Of a stretch of DNA of 18,834 nucleotides, positions 6,374 through 14,995 are shown piece after piece. How positions within the stretch are numbered: position 1 is the stretch's first letter; every line of letters starts with the position of its first letter. The stretch comes from Pseudomonadota bacterium (GTDB lineage Bacteria; Pseudomonadota; Alphaproteobacteria; Rhizobiales; Beijerinckiaceae), in contig JAEWKP010000295.1 of NCBI GenBank assembly GCA_023393655.1, forward strand, positions 1 through 18,834, written 5' to 3'. Both the position numbers and the translations under genes were made by a program. A model generated the notes under the pieces. That model was not told where the DNA came from. It did no database searches and was given only the letters and a program-made list of their open reading frames with translations.

Positions 6374-7120
6374 TTGGCCAATCCCAGCGACCAGTTCATC
6401 GTCAAGACCCTCGTGCCGCTGCGCCTCGGTGGGCTCGATCTCGGCTTCACCAACGCGTCCCTGATGATGGTGCTCGCCACCGCCGCGATCGGCGGCGGGC
6501 TGATCCTCGCGACGCGCTCGCGCGCCATCGTCCCCGGCCGCGCCCAGGCGCTCGCCGAGATGCTCTATGAATTCGTCGCGAAGACTCTGACCGACGCGAC
6601 CGGGCGCGAGGGCATGCGCTTCCTGCCGCTGATCTTCTCGCTCTTCCTGTTCGTGCTGGTGCTCAACCTGTTCGGCATGGTCCCCGGCGCCTTCACCGTC
6701 ACCAGCCATATCGTCGTGACCTTCGCACTCGCCATGCTGGTGATGGCGACGGTCATCGGCTACGGCGTGCTGCGCCACGGCTTCGGCTTCCTCAGGCTCT
6801 TCGTGCCGTCGGACGTGCCGAAATGGCTTTTGCCCTTCATCACGCTGATCGAAATCGTCTCCTTCCTGTCGCGGCCGATCTCGCTGAGCCTGCGCCTCTT
6901 CGCCAACCTGCTCGGCGGCCATATCGCATTGAAGGTCTTCGGCAGCTTCGTCGCGGCGTTGCTCGCTGCCGGCATCGGCACGTCGCTGCTGGCGCCGCTG
7001 CCGCTGCTGATGACGGTCGCGCTCACAGCCTTCGAGTTCATGGTCGCGGTGCTGCAGGCCTATGTTTTCACCGTGCTCGCCTGCATCTACCTGAACGACG
7101 CTCTGCATCCCGGCCATTGA
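6374..7120 (+). CDS. atpB: FoF1 ATP synthase subunit a, stand-alone gene, TTG start
   Basis: 248-residue integral membrane subunit a, which forms the proton half-channels against the c-ring. Visible are the essential Arg174 in SLSLRLFANLLGGH (E. coli Arg210), Asn177, Gln228 in LQAYVFTVLACIYL, and PFITLIEIVSFLSRP. Length is normal for alphaproteobacteria. The only possible start is TTG 6374, with GGAGG (6361-6365) eight bases upstream. In this group atpB normally sits in atpI-atpB-atpE-atpF. Here no other ATP synthase gene is within reach on either side: gdx lies upstream and a MuiA-like gene downstream. It may be a paralogue or a relocated single copy, which this window cannot decide. Its leader resembles a guanidine-II riboswitch. 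Function of the family is certain; the reason for this location is unknown. Confidence 0.9.
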   Translation: MANPSDQFIVKTLVPLRLGGLDLGFTNASLMMVLATAAIGGGLILATRSRAIVPGRAQALAEMLYEFVAKTLTDATGREGMRFLPLIFSLFLFVLVLNLFGMVPGAFTVTSHIVVTFALAMLVMATVIGYGVLRHGFGFLRLFVPSDVPKWLLPFITLIEIVSFLSRPISLSLRLFANLLGGHIALKVFGSFVAALLAAGIGTSLLAPLPLLMTVALTAFEFMVAVLQAYVFTVLACIYLNDALHPGH

Positions 7121-7149
7121 ATGGCCGGGCCGCTCCTGCAAACGCAGGA
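7109..7149 (+). terminator. Tandem hairpins at the end of atpB, stop codon in the loop
   Basis: CCCGGCCAT (7109-7117) pairs perfectly with ATGGCCGGG (7121-7129), and the three loop bases 7118-7120 are exactly the TGA stop codon of atpB. A second hairpin follows: TCCTGC (7134-7139) with GCAGGA (7144-7149), loop AAAC. No T-tract follows. They may protect the 3' end or reduce read-through into the next gene. The remaining spacer to 7264 shows only a weak TTGGAC (7198-7203) that could be a -35 element. Confidence 0.4.
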
Positions 7150-7264
7150 CGCTTCCGGCGCCCGTCCCGCCTATCCGCATTCCGGCCCAATTCCGCCTTG
7201 GACAAGCCGAATTCCGCAGTGTCTATCACGGCGACGTGATTGCGATCTGGAGGGGATGATTTCG

Positions 7265-8959
7265 ATGCGAAGCCATATTGCCGCCGCCCTGATTCTCGCG
7301 CCCGGCCTGGCCGCCGCGACCGAGACGGAACTATCGAGCCGGATCGACCGCGTCACGGTCTTCCCGGATGGCGCGGTGGTGACGCGGCTCGGCAAGGCGG
7401 ACCTCATGCAGGGCGTCTCGCAGATCGTGCTGCGCGGCCTGCCGGCGACGATCGACCCCGCCTCGATCCGTGTGGAAGGAAAGGGTGACGGCACCTTCTC
7501 GGTCGGCGCCGTCGATGTCCGCGTCACGCCGGGCGATGCCAAGCCCGTGCTCGACACGGTGATGGAGGAAAAGCTCAAGGCGCTGCGCGACGAGAAGGAG
7601 AAGCTCTCCGGACAGATCGGCGCGATCGAAGCCAAGCGCGCCACGATCGAGCGCTTCGCGCAGGTCGGCCCCGACAAGCTCGGCCCGGACGGCAAGGCCC
7701 TGCCAGTCGGCGACTGGCCGGCGGTGTTCGAGGCGATCGGGACCGCGCTCGTCAAGGTCCAGGACGAATTGCGCGGCACCCGCAACCGCCTCTCCGATGT
7801 CGAGGCCGAGATCGCGGCGCTGGAACGCGCCCGACCGCAGGCCGGCCGCCCCGGCGCGCCGAAGCGCGACATCGCCATCGCCGTCGAGGCGCCGCAGCCG
7901 GTCGCGGCCGAGTTCACGGTGACCTATCGCGTCACCGGCGCCAACTGGACGCCGACCTACGAGGCCCGCCTGACGACGACCGGCGAGAAGCCGGAAATCG
8001 CCCTGACGCGCCGCGCCGATATCCGCCAGCGCAGCGGCGAGGCCTGGGACGAGGTCGCATTGACCCTTTCAACCACCCGCTCGGCCGGGGGCACGCGCGC
8101 ACCGGAACTCACCCCGATGCAGGTGGCCTTCTTCGAGCCGCCGGTGGTCTATGAAAGCCGTGCGCGGGCCGGCGCCCTCGCGCCTGCACCCATGGCCCCC
8201 GCTCGCGCGAAAGCCGAGGCCGAAGCCCTGGCGGATGCGCAGGCCAGGCAATCGCAGCGCTCGGCCGCGCCGAAGCCCGCCGAGGTTCAGGTCGCCACCA
8301 TCGAGGCCGGCGCCTATCAGGCGAATTTCCAGGTGCCCGGCCGCGCCACGATCCCGCAGGATGGCAGCTCCAGGACGGTGACGCTGACCCAGCGCAAGGC
8401 GGAGGCGACACTCGCCGCCCGGACCGTGCCGGAGCTGGAGCAGAAAGCCTATCTCGAAGCCGGCTTCGTCCATGACGAGGAGGCGCCGCTGCTGGCCGGC
8501 CGCGTCGCGCTGCATCGCGACGGCACCTATGTCGGCATGGGCCAGTTCAATCTGGTCGCGCCCGGCGACAAGGTCGAGCTCGGCTTCGGCGCGGATGACC
8601 GCATCAAGGTTTCGTTTGCGCCGGTGAAGCGCCGCGAGAATGATCCGAGCTGGCTCGGCCAGACCCGCACCGACCTGCGCGAGTTCCGCACGGTGGTGAA
8701 GAGCCTGCATGCGAAACCGGTCAAGGTCACGGTGCTGGAGCGCATCCCGTTCTCGGAGAGCAGCGGGATCACGGTCGAGACCATCGCGGCCCAGACCACG
8801 CCACCAACCGAGAAGCAGGTCGGCGACCGCCGCGGCGTCGCCGCCTGGACCTTCGATCTCGCGCCCGGCGCCGAGAAGGAGATCAAGCTCGCCTACCGCA
8901 TCAAATGGCCGGGCGACCGCGAATTGTCCTACGAGGAGCAGCCGCTGCCGGGCCGGTAA
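7265..8959 (+). CDS. MuiA-family (DUF4140/DUF4139) exported protein
   Basis: 564-residue protein of the mucoidy inhibitor A type, whose biochemical role is not settled. Residues 1-19 form a signal peptide (MRSHIAAALILAPGLAAA). The DUF4140-like N-domain begins at about residue 26 (IDRVTVFPDGAVVTR, then LRGLPATIDPASIRVEG). A coiled-coil-like stretch (MEEKLKALRDEKEKLSGQI and a second around LVKVQDELRGTRNRLSDVEAE) links it to the C-terminal DUF4139 beta-rich domain (about 215-564: VTYRVTGANWTPTYEARL through RELSYEEQPLPGR). An Ala/Pro-rich linker near residues 300-345 interrupts that domain. Start: ATG 7265 with GGAGGGG nine bases upstream. ATG 7256 touches the Shine-Dalgarno and is unlikely. A palindromic repeat lies 9 bases after the stop. 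Confidence 0.82.
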   Translation: MRSHIAAALILAPGLAAATETELSSRIDRVTVFPDGAVVTRLGKADLMQGVSQIVLRGLPATIDPASIRVEGKGDGTFSVGAVDVRVTPGDAKPVLDTVMEEKLKALRDEKEKLSGQIGAIEAKRATIERFAQVGPDKLGPDGKALPVGDWPAVFEAIGTALVKVQDELRGTRNRLSDVEAEIAALERARPQAGRPGAPKRDIAIAVEAPQPVAAEFTVTYRVTGANWTPTYEARLTTTGEKPEIALTRRADIRQRSGEAWDEVALTLSTTRSAGGTRAPELTPMQVAFFEPPVVYESRARAGALAPAPMAPARAKAEAEALADAQARQSQRSAAPKPAEVQVATIEAGAYQANFQVPGRATIPQDGSSRTVTLTQRKAEATLAARTVPELEQKAYLEAGFVHDEEAPLLAGRVALHRDGTYVGMGQFNLVAPGDKVELGFGADDRIKVSFAPVKRRENDPSWLGQTRTDLREFRTVVKSLHAKPVKVTVLERIPFSESSGITVETIAAQTTPPTEKQVGDRRGVAAWTFDLAPGAEKEIKLAYRIKWPGDRELSYEEQPLPGR

Positions 8960-8968
8960 AGGAACAAT

Positions 8969-9063
8969 GCGTCATGCTCGCCCTTGTGGCGAGCATCCAC
9001 GTCTTGAACACGAGCTTGGGCCAGCAAAGACGTGGATGGTCGGGACAAGCCCGACCATGACGC
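8969..9063. repeat. 95-bp palindromic element folding as a perfect four-way junction (copy 2)
   Basis: It fills the 113-base gap between two convergent genes. Closing stem: GCGTC 8969-8973 with GACGC 9059-9063. Left hairpin: 8974-8982 with 8988-8996 (9 bp, loop CTTGT). Central hairpin: CCACGTCTT 8997-9005 with AAGACGTGG 9027-9035. Right hairpin: 9036-9044 with 9050-9058 (9 bp, loop ACAAG). All stems abut with no unpaired base. The bases at the junction are the same as in the copy at 5683-5772 although most arm sequence differs. The position suggests it could end transcripts from both sides. Confidence 0.85.
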
Positions 9064-9072
9064 CCGGATACC

Positions 9073-9657
9073 TCAGAGCCCCAAGCCCATCTCGATCTCG
9101 CGCTTGCGGCCGAGGTCGTTCATCCAGGTCCGGAACTGCGGCTGCGCCTCGATCTGGTGGGCATAGTGCCGCCGCAATGCCTGCGTCAGCCGGCCGCCGC
9201 GGCCGAGCTGCTCGTCGGCGAAGCCGATCATCACCGAATTCGGCCAGGCCTGCGGCCGGATCTCGCGCAGGCGCGCGAACAGCGCGTCCTCGTTTTCGGC
9301 CGCATCGGCCTGCGCCATCAGCGTCATCATCGCCGCAGTCGAGCGCGAGATGCCCATATGGCAATGCACCAGCAGATGGCCCTTCACGCGGCCAGTCGCG
9401 GTCTCGCGCAGGCCATCGCCGAAGCCGATGATCTCGCCGACATGCTCCGGCGTCGGCATGACCTGGCCGGGCTTCGGGTCGATGATGTCGTGGAAGCGCA
9501 GCGTGACGCGATGGTGCTCGCCATAGGTGCCGAAGGCATCGATCTCGGCCCGGTCCGGATCGATCACGGAGAGCACATGCGTCACCTCGCGGGCGCTGTT
9601 GCCGGGCAGTTCCGCGATGCCGCAGATCGTCAGGGTCGAGATGGACAGGGTCTTCAT
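9073..9657 (-). CDS. Tyrosine/dual-specificity phosphatase-like protein
   Basis: 194-residue cytoplasmic protein of the cysteine-based phosphatase superfamily. The P-loop HCHMGISRS holds the CX5R signature: nucleophile Cys99 and Arg105. Asp57 or Asp60 in FHDIIDP, upstream of the loop, could be the general acid. Alphaproteobacteria carry many such uncharacterised 'protein tyrosine phosphatase' proteins, and the substrate is unknown. Start: ATG 9657 with GGAGG seven bases upstream. The in-frame extension to 9711 is arginine-rich and lacks support. The gene converges on the MuiA-like gene across the second palindromic element, and the M20 gene 123 bases upstream is on the same strand. Confidence 0.8.
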   Translation of the reverse strand: MKTLSISTLTICGIAELPGNSAREVTHVLSVIDPDRAEIDAFGTYGEHHRVTLRFHDIIDPKPGQVMPTPEHVGEIIGFGDGLRETATGRVKGHLLVHCHMGISRSTAAMMTLMAQADAAENEDALFARLREIRPQAWPNSVMIGFADEQLGRGGRLTQALRRHYAHQIEAQPQFRTWMNDLGRKREIEMGLGL

Positions 9658-9746
9658 GGCGCGCCTCCGCTGCAGAGCCCGCCGCCTAGCGCTGTTGCGC
9701 TGGCTATGCAATCGCCGGGAATGACGGGCTGCCCTGCATGATTGCA

Positions 9747-9766
9747 GCCGGCCCCGGAGGGCCGGC
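9747..9766 (-). terminator. Strong hairpin after the M20 amidohydrolase gene
   Basis: GCCGGCCC (9747-9754) pairs perfectly with GGGCCGGC (9759-9766) around a 4-base loop, 14 bases beyond the stop codon of the minus-strand amidohydrolase gene. The downstream run on that strand (TGCAATCATG) has no T-tract, so termination would be Rho-assisted or inefficient. Confidence 0.4.
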
Positions 9767-9780
9767 CACGATGCTCGTGA

Positions 9781-10977
9781 TCAGGCGGCTTTGGCCTGCC
9801 CGAGCTCCTGATCGACGACGCCGACCCAATAGCGCACGCCATCCGGGATGATCTCGTCATTGAAATCGTAGAGCGGGGTATGCAGGCCGACGAAGGAGCC
9901 GTCCGGATTGACGCCGTTGCCGATGCGCATGAAGGCGCCCGGACGCACCAGCATCATCTCGGCGAAATCCTCGCCGCCCGTGCCCGGACGGAGCTGACCG
10001 TTGACCTTCTCGGCACCAACCGCCGCCGTCGCCGCCGCGACGCCGACGCGCACCTGCTCGGCCTCGTTCACCAGCGGGCTGGTGCCGCGATGGTAATAGG
10101 CTTCCGCCTTGCAGCCCCAGGCCTGCGCCGTCGCCGCCGCGAGCTCGCCGATACGGCGCTCGACGAGGTCGCGCACCTCCATCGAATAGGTCCGCGCCGT
10201 GCCGCCGATGACGAGTTCGGAGGGGATGACGTTCGAGGCGTTGACGTCGCCGCCATGGATATAGCCGACGCTGATCACCGCCGTGTCGAGCGGGGCGACG
10301 TTGCGGCCGATGATGCCCTGCAGGCCGAGGACGAAATGCGCCTGGGCATAGGTGATGTCGGTCGAGCGATGCGGCTGCGAGCCGCCATGGCCGCCGACGC
10401 CCTGGAAGGTGACCTTCCAGGAATCGGCCGCCGCCAGGAACGGGCCGACCGTGGTGCCGAAGGTGCCGGGCGCCATGCCGGGCGTGTTGTGCAGGCCGTA
10501 GATCGCGTCGCAGGGGAAGCGCTCGAACAGCTTGTCGGCGAGCATCGCATTGGCGCCGCCGCGGCCTTCCTCGGCCGGCTGGAAGATCAGGTTGACGGTG
10601 CCCTCGAAATCGCGGTTCTCGGCGAGATAACGCCCGGCCGCGAGCAGCATCGTGGTGTGCCCGTCATGGCCGCAGGCATGCATCCGGCCCGGATTCTTCG
10701 AGGAATAGGGCAGGTTCGTTGTCTCATCGAGCGCCAGGCAGTCCATGTCGGCGCGCAGGCCCACGGCCCGGCCGGGCTTGTTGCCGCGGATCACGCCGAC
10801 GACACCGGTCTTGCCGACATTCTCGGTGACCTCGACACCCCATTCACGCAGCTTGTCGGCGACGAGCTTGGCCGTGCGGACTTCTTCGAGGCCGAGTTCG
10901 GGATGAGCATGGATGTCGCGGCGGATCGCGGTGAAGGCGGCGTGGTGCTGGCCAAGCCAGGCATCGAGCTTCGTCAT
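9781..10977 (-). CDS. M20-family amidohydrolase (hippurate hydrolase-like)
   Basis: 398-residue metallopeptidase of the M20D amidohydrolase type, which cleaves N-acyl amino acids such as hippurate or acetylated amino acids; the true substrate is unknown. Metal ligands and catalytic residues are visible: RADMDCLAL (75-83), Cys102 and His104 in HACGHDGHTT, Glu136/Glu137 in PAEEGRGG, His163 in LHNTPG, and His366 in GLHTPLYDF. The dimerisation (lid) domain is roughly 185-295 (VTFQGVGGHGGSQPHRSTD onward). Length fits the family. Start: ATG 10977, where the family N-terminus begins (AWLGQHHAAFTAIRRDIHAHPELG), with GGAGAGGGG about 12 bases upstream. The open frame to 11100 is not supported. The promoter should lie in the spacer shared with purA. 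Confidence 0.9.
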   Translation of the reverse strand: MTKLDAWLGQHHAAFTAIRRDIHAHPELGLEEVRTAKLVADKLREWGVEVTENVGKTGVVGVIRGNKPGRAVGLRADMDCLALDETTNLPYSSKNPGRMHACGHDGHTTMLLAAGRYLAENRDFEGTVNLIFQPAEEGRGGANAMLADKLFERFPCDAIYGLHNTPGMAPGTFGTTVGPFLAAADSWKVTFQGVGGHGGSQPHRSTDITYAQAHFVLGLQGIIGRNVAPLDTAVISVGYIHGGDVNASNVIPSELVIGGTARTYSMEVRDLVERRIGELAAATAQAWGCKAEAYYHRGTSPLVNEAEQVRVGVAAATAAVGAEKVNGQLRPGTGGEDFAEMMLVRPGAFMRIGNGVNPDGSFVGLHTPLYDFNDEIIPDGVRYWVGVVDQELGQAKAA

Positions 10978-11282
10978 GGTCGGTGAAATCCCCTCTCCTT
11001 GGGCCTGCGGCGGCATGGCCCCTCCAGTGCCGCCCGCTGGCCCATAGCCCTTACGCCCGATTGTGGCAGCATCACTGCGCAGATGCTGCAGGGCGGCCAT
11101 GCTCCGGCAGTTTATCCAGCCAAATCGCGGCCCGGGCCGCCGGAAAACTTGACCTGCGGACCGTGTTGGCCCATGAGGGCTTGCAAGGACCTGCCCCGAA
11201 ACCCCGGCCTTGCGCCGGGGTTTTGCATTTGCGCGGGCCGCTTGCGTGAAGGCAACGCGGTAACAGCAGGGACACCTCGCTC
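10978..11282. other. 305-base gene-free spacer between divergent M20 and purA genes
   Basis: No convincing coding region on either strand. It should hold the promoters of both divergent genes. On the plus strand TTGACC (11149-11154) could be a -35 element, but the -10 at 17-18 bases spacing (CATGAG) is poor. About 45 bases downstream lies a terminator-like hairpin (11199-11224). Only 58 bases separate that hairpin from the purA start. An Shine-Dalgarno-like AGGGA sits near 11268. The layout suits a purA leader with attenuation or a short independent RNA, but neither is shown. Confidence 0.5.
11199..11224 (+). terminator. Intrinsic-terminator-like hairpin in the purA leader
   Basis: AAACCCCGGC (11199-11208) pairs perfectly with GCCGGGGTTT (11214-11223) over 10 bp, loop CTTGC, followed by TGCATTT. 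It points toward purA, and no gene precedes it on the plus strand, since the upstream gene runs the other way. It must therefore act on a transcript that begins inside this spacer: either an attenuator in the purA leader or the end of a small RNA starting near 11185. Confidence 0.6.
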
Positions 11283-12575
<1,293 letters not shown>

Positions 12576-12606
12576 CGCGGCGCATCAACCGCGACAAGTG
12601 AGGCCA

Positions 12607-13851
12607 ATGGCCGACTTCTATCCGATCCTGGCACGTGCGGTTGCCGGGCTGTCCGAAACCTCCCCGGAGGCCCGGCGCGCCATCTACGACCGGGCGCGGA
12701 CGGCGCTCGTCGCGCAGTTGCGCGGTCTTGACCCGCCCTTGAGCGAAGCCGAGATCATGCGCGAGCGCCTGTCGCTCGACGAGGCCGTCGCCCGGATCGA
12801 GGCGGATTACGACGAGGCTCCCGAACCGCCGCCGGCAGCGGGCGGCCCTGTGATCCGCACCGTCTAAAATCCGACGCTGCCCATCCGTCCGCCGTTGCCG
12901 AAAAAGACGCCGGAATTCGCGCCGCTGCCGCCCGCAGCGGGGCAGGACGATGGCGAGCCCCTGCCCGAACCGGCCGAGCCGCAGGCCACCCGGCCGCGGG
13001 TGCAGCCGCCGCGCGAGAGGCGGGTCAAGCCCGGCCATATCCGTTCAGCCGTCGTCGGCAGCGTCGTGGCGGTTGCGGTCGCCGCCATCGCGGCCACGGC
13101 CATCTATGTCCACAAGCTCCGGCCCCAGGACACGCCGCGCCCGAGCAGCGAAACGACATCGCAGCCGGCGCAGCCCCCCCAGCCCGAGAATGGCGGCAAG
13201 ATCGCCGAGCGCGTCGGCGAGCCCGGCACCCCGCCGCAGAACCGCCCGGCCGGCAGCCAGCCGAACAACGCGCCCGGCATCCCCGTGCCGCAGCCCGGCG
13301 GCGAGGTCGCGGTCGCACAGCGCGCCGTCCTCTTCGTCGAGGTGCCCGAGACCCCGCAGCAGCCGCAGACCACGAGCGGCCGCGTGTTCTGGCGCCTCGA
13401 TAGCGAGAGCGCCGGCCAGGGTCGGCCGATCGAGACCATCGTTCGCGCGACAGTCGAGATTCCCGATGTCGGCCTGAGCCTCGATTTTACCATCCGCCGC
13501 AACACCGATTCGGCTTTCCCGGCCTCGCATATCATCGGCCTGCGCTTCACCAGCACCGGCGATCCGGCCACGCAAACCGTCAAGGAAGTCGGCGTTCCGC
13601 AGTTCAAGAGCGAGGAAGGCGAGCGCGGCGCGCCACTTTCGGCGATCAATTCGGCGCTGGGCGACAATCTTTTCGTCGCGGCCTTGTCGAACGTGCCGGT
13701 CGAGGTCGAGCGCAATACCGACCTGATCCTGAGCCGCAGCTGGATCGACGTGCCTGTGCGCTTCGCCTCCGGGCGGCGCGGCATCATCACCTTCGAGAAG
13801 GGCGTTTCCGGCAGCCAGACGCTCGCCGACGCCTTCGGCCGCTGGCGGTAA
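12607..13851 (+). pseudogene. Proline-rich single-pass membrane protein of unknown function, interrupted by an in-frame TAA
   Basis: One 414-codon frame with a TAA at 12865-12867 (codon 87). The first part (86 residues) holds an N-terminal helical segment (FYPILARAVAGL, ARRAIYDRARTALVAQLRGLDPPLSEAEI, then LSLDEAVARIEADY), as in the hypothetical protein that follows purA in several Hyphomicrobiales. The frame continues after the stop without a shift: a proline-rich linker, basic RERRVKPGHIR, one membrane helix (about 13045-13100), a second Pro/Gln-rich linker, and a C-terminal beta-rich domain of about 180 residues without a domain I recognise. The downstream part could start only at TTG 12895, which lacks a Shine-Dalgarno, supporting one broken gene over two. 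Start: ATG 12607 behind GTGAGG, probably translated with purA. Function unknown. Confidence 0.75.
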
Positions 13852-13852
13852 G

Positions 13853-13918
13853 GCCTCCGCGCGGAGCATCCGTCTCGGGCGTCGCGAAGCGGTGGCCCAA
13901 GCCCGGAGGCTCTTGTTT
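13853..13918. terminator. Inverted repeat between convergent genes
   Basis: GCCTCCG (13853-13859) pairs with CGGAGGC (13904-13910) across a structured interior, and on the plus strand TCTTGTTTCT follows. The spacer is only 67 bases between the two convergent stop codons, so a shared transcript end is likely. The long interior and imperfect inner pairing make it an unconventional terminator. Confidence 0.4.
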
Positions 13919-14866
13919 CTAGCTCTTCCGCTCGGCCGCGAACCGCGCCGCAGCCCGAAGCACGTCCGCATCCGGGCCGAAACCCGCGAGCGCTTCGACC
14001 GCCTCGCGGCTCAACCGGTCGCGCTCGCGCTTGGCCCCGTCGAGGCCGAGCGCGCCGACCAGCGTCCCCTTGCCCTTGTCCGCGTCCTTGGCCGTGGCCT
14101 TGCCCATCTGCGCGGCGTCCGATTCGACGTCGAGGATGTCGTCGGCGATCTGGAAGGTCGCGCCCAGCGCCCGGCCATAGCGGCCGAGCGCCGCCAACGT
14201 CACCGCATCGGCGCCGCCGAGCCTTGCGCCGATCTCGACGCTCGCCGCCAGCAGCGCTCCGGTCTTCATCGCCTGGAGCCGGCGGATTTCTGCTTCCGGA
14301 AGCGCGCCTCGCACGGCCTCGAAGCGTCCTTCGGCAGCAAGATCGAACATCTGGCCACCGACCATGCCCCCACACCCGGAAGCCCGCGCAAGGCAGCTTA
14401 CCAGCCCCGCCCTGACCGCTCCGGATTCATGCGTGGCCTCATCGGCCAGCACCTCGAAGGCGAGCGTCAGCAGCGCGTCGCCGGCGAGGATCGCGGTCGC
14501 CTCGTCGAAGGCCTTGTGCACGGTCGGCCGGCCGCGGCGCAGGTCGTCGTCATCCATCGCCGGCAGGTCGTCATGGACCAGCGAATAGCAATGCAGCAAT
14601 TCGACCGCGGCCCCCGCCCGCCGGGCCTGCTCGACCGGAACGCCCAGGAACCTTGCCGTCTCGGCTGTGAGGAAGGGCCGCAGTCGCTTGCCGCCGCCAA
14701 GCGCGCCATGCCGCATCGCGGCGACAAGGCGCGGGGGGCGCGCGATCTCGCCCACGGCCGGAGCATCGGACAGGAGAGCCTCCAGCAGCGTCTCGATCGC
14801 GGCCGCGTTCTGCACCAGCCGGGTGTCAAGGTCGCCGGAGCTGGCCGGAGGGGGGACGGAACTCAT
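13919..14866 (-). CDS. ispA: Polyprenyl synthetase, farnesyl diphosphate synthase type
   Basis: 315-residue cytosolic trans-prenyltransferase condensing isopentenyl diphosphate onto allylic diphosphates, the step supplying farnesyl diphosphate for undecaprenyl, quinone and hopanoid pathways. Visible are GGGKRLRP (57-64), the first aspartate-rich motif DDLPAMD (99-105) with the RRGRPT that follows, Lys201 (MKTG), and the second motif DDILD (242-246). The two residues between the aspartate pairs of the first motif (DDxxxxD) fit the bacterial farnesyl type. Geranylgeranyl synthase is possible, since chain length depends on residues I cannot judge safely. Start: ATG 14866. In-frame sequence beyond it is unlike the family. 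It is divergent from mtgA with a 129-base spacer. Confidence 0.88.
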   Translation of the reverse strand: MSSVPPPASSGDLDTRLVQNAAAIETLLEALLSDAPAVGEIARPPRLVAAMRHGALGGGKRLRPFLTAETARFLGVPVEQARRAGAAVELLHCYSLVHDDLPAMDDDDLRRGRPTVHKAFDEATAILAGDALLTLAFEVLADEATHESGAVRAGLVSCLARASGCGGMVGGQMFDLAAEGRFEAVRGALPEAEIRRLQAMKTGALLAASVEIGARLGGADAVTLAALGRYGRALGATFQIADDILDVESDAAQMGKATAKDADKGKGTLVGALGLDGAKRERDRLSREAVEALAGFGPDADVLRAAARFAAERKS

Positions 14867-14995
14867 GCGCAGATCTCGCGTTCGCTGCCGAAAGGGGGGG
14901 CCTTGCCGGACGTTCGACACATCGTCAAGCTGCGCCGCCTCGGCTCGGGCCGTCATGGCCGGGGGCGATCGCGCGGTGTGGGAGGATGAAGCAAG

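Noticed and set aside
9036..9058. Bidirectional intrinsic terminator at the right hairpin of the second palindromic element
   Set aside because: The stem is strong but no T-run follows on either strand. It is better explained as one arm of the four-way element.
13853..13918. A third copy of the four-way-junction element
   Set aside because: It shares GC-rich inverted arms, but the GTCAT...ATGAC ends and the CCA/TGG central stem are missing.
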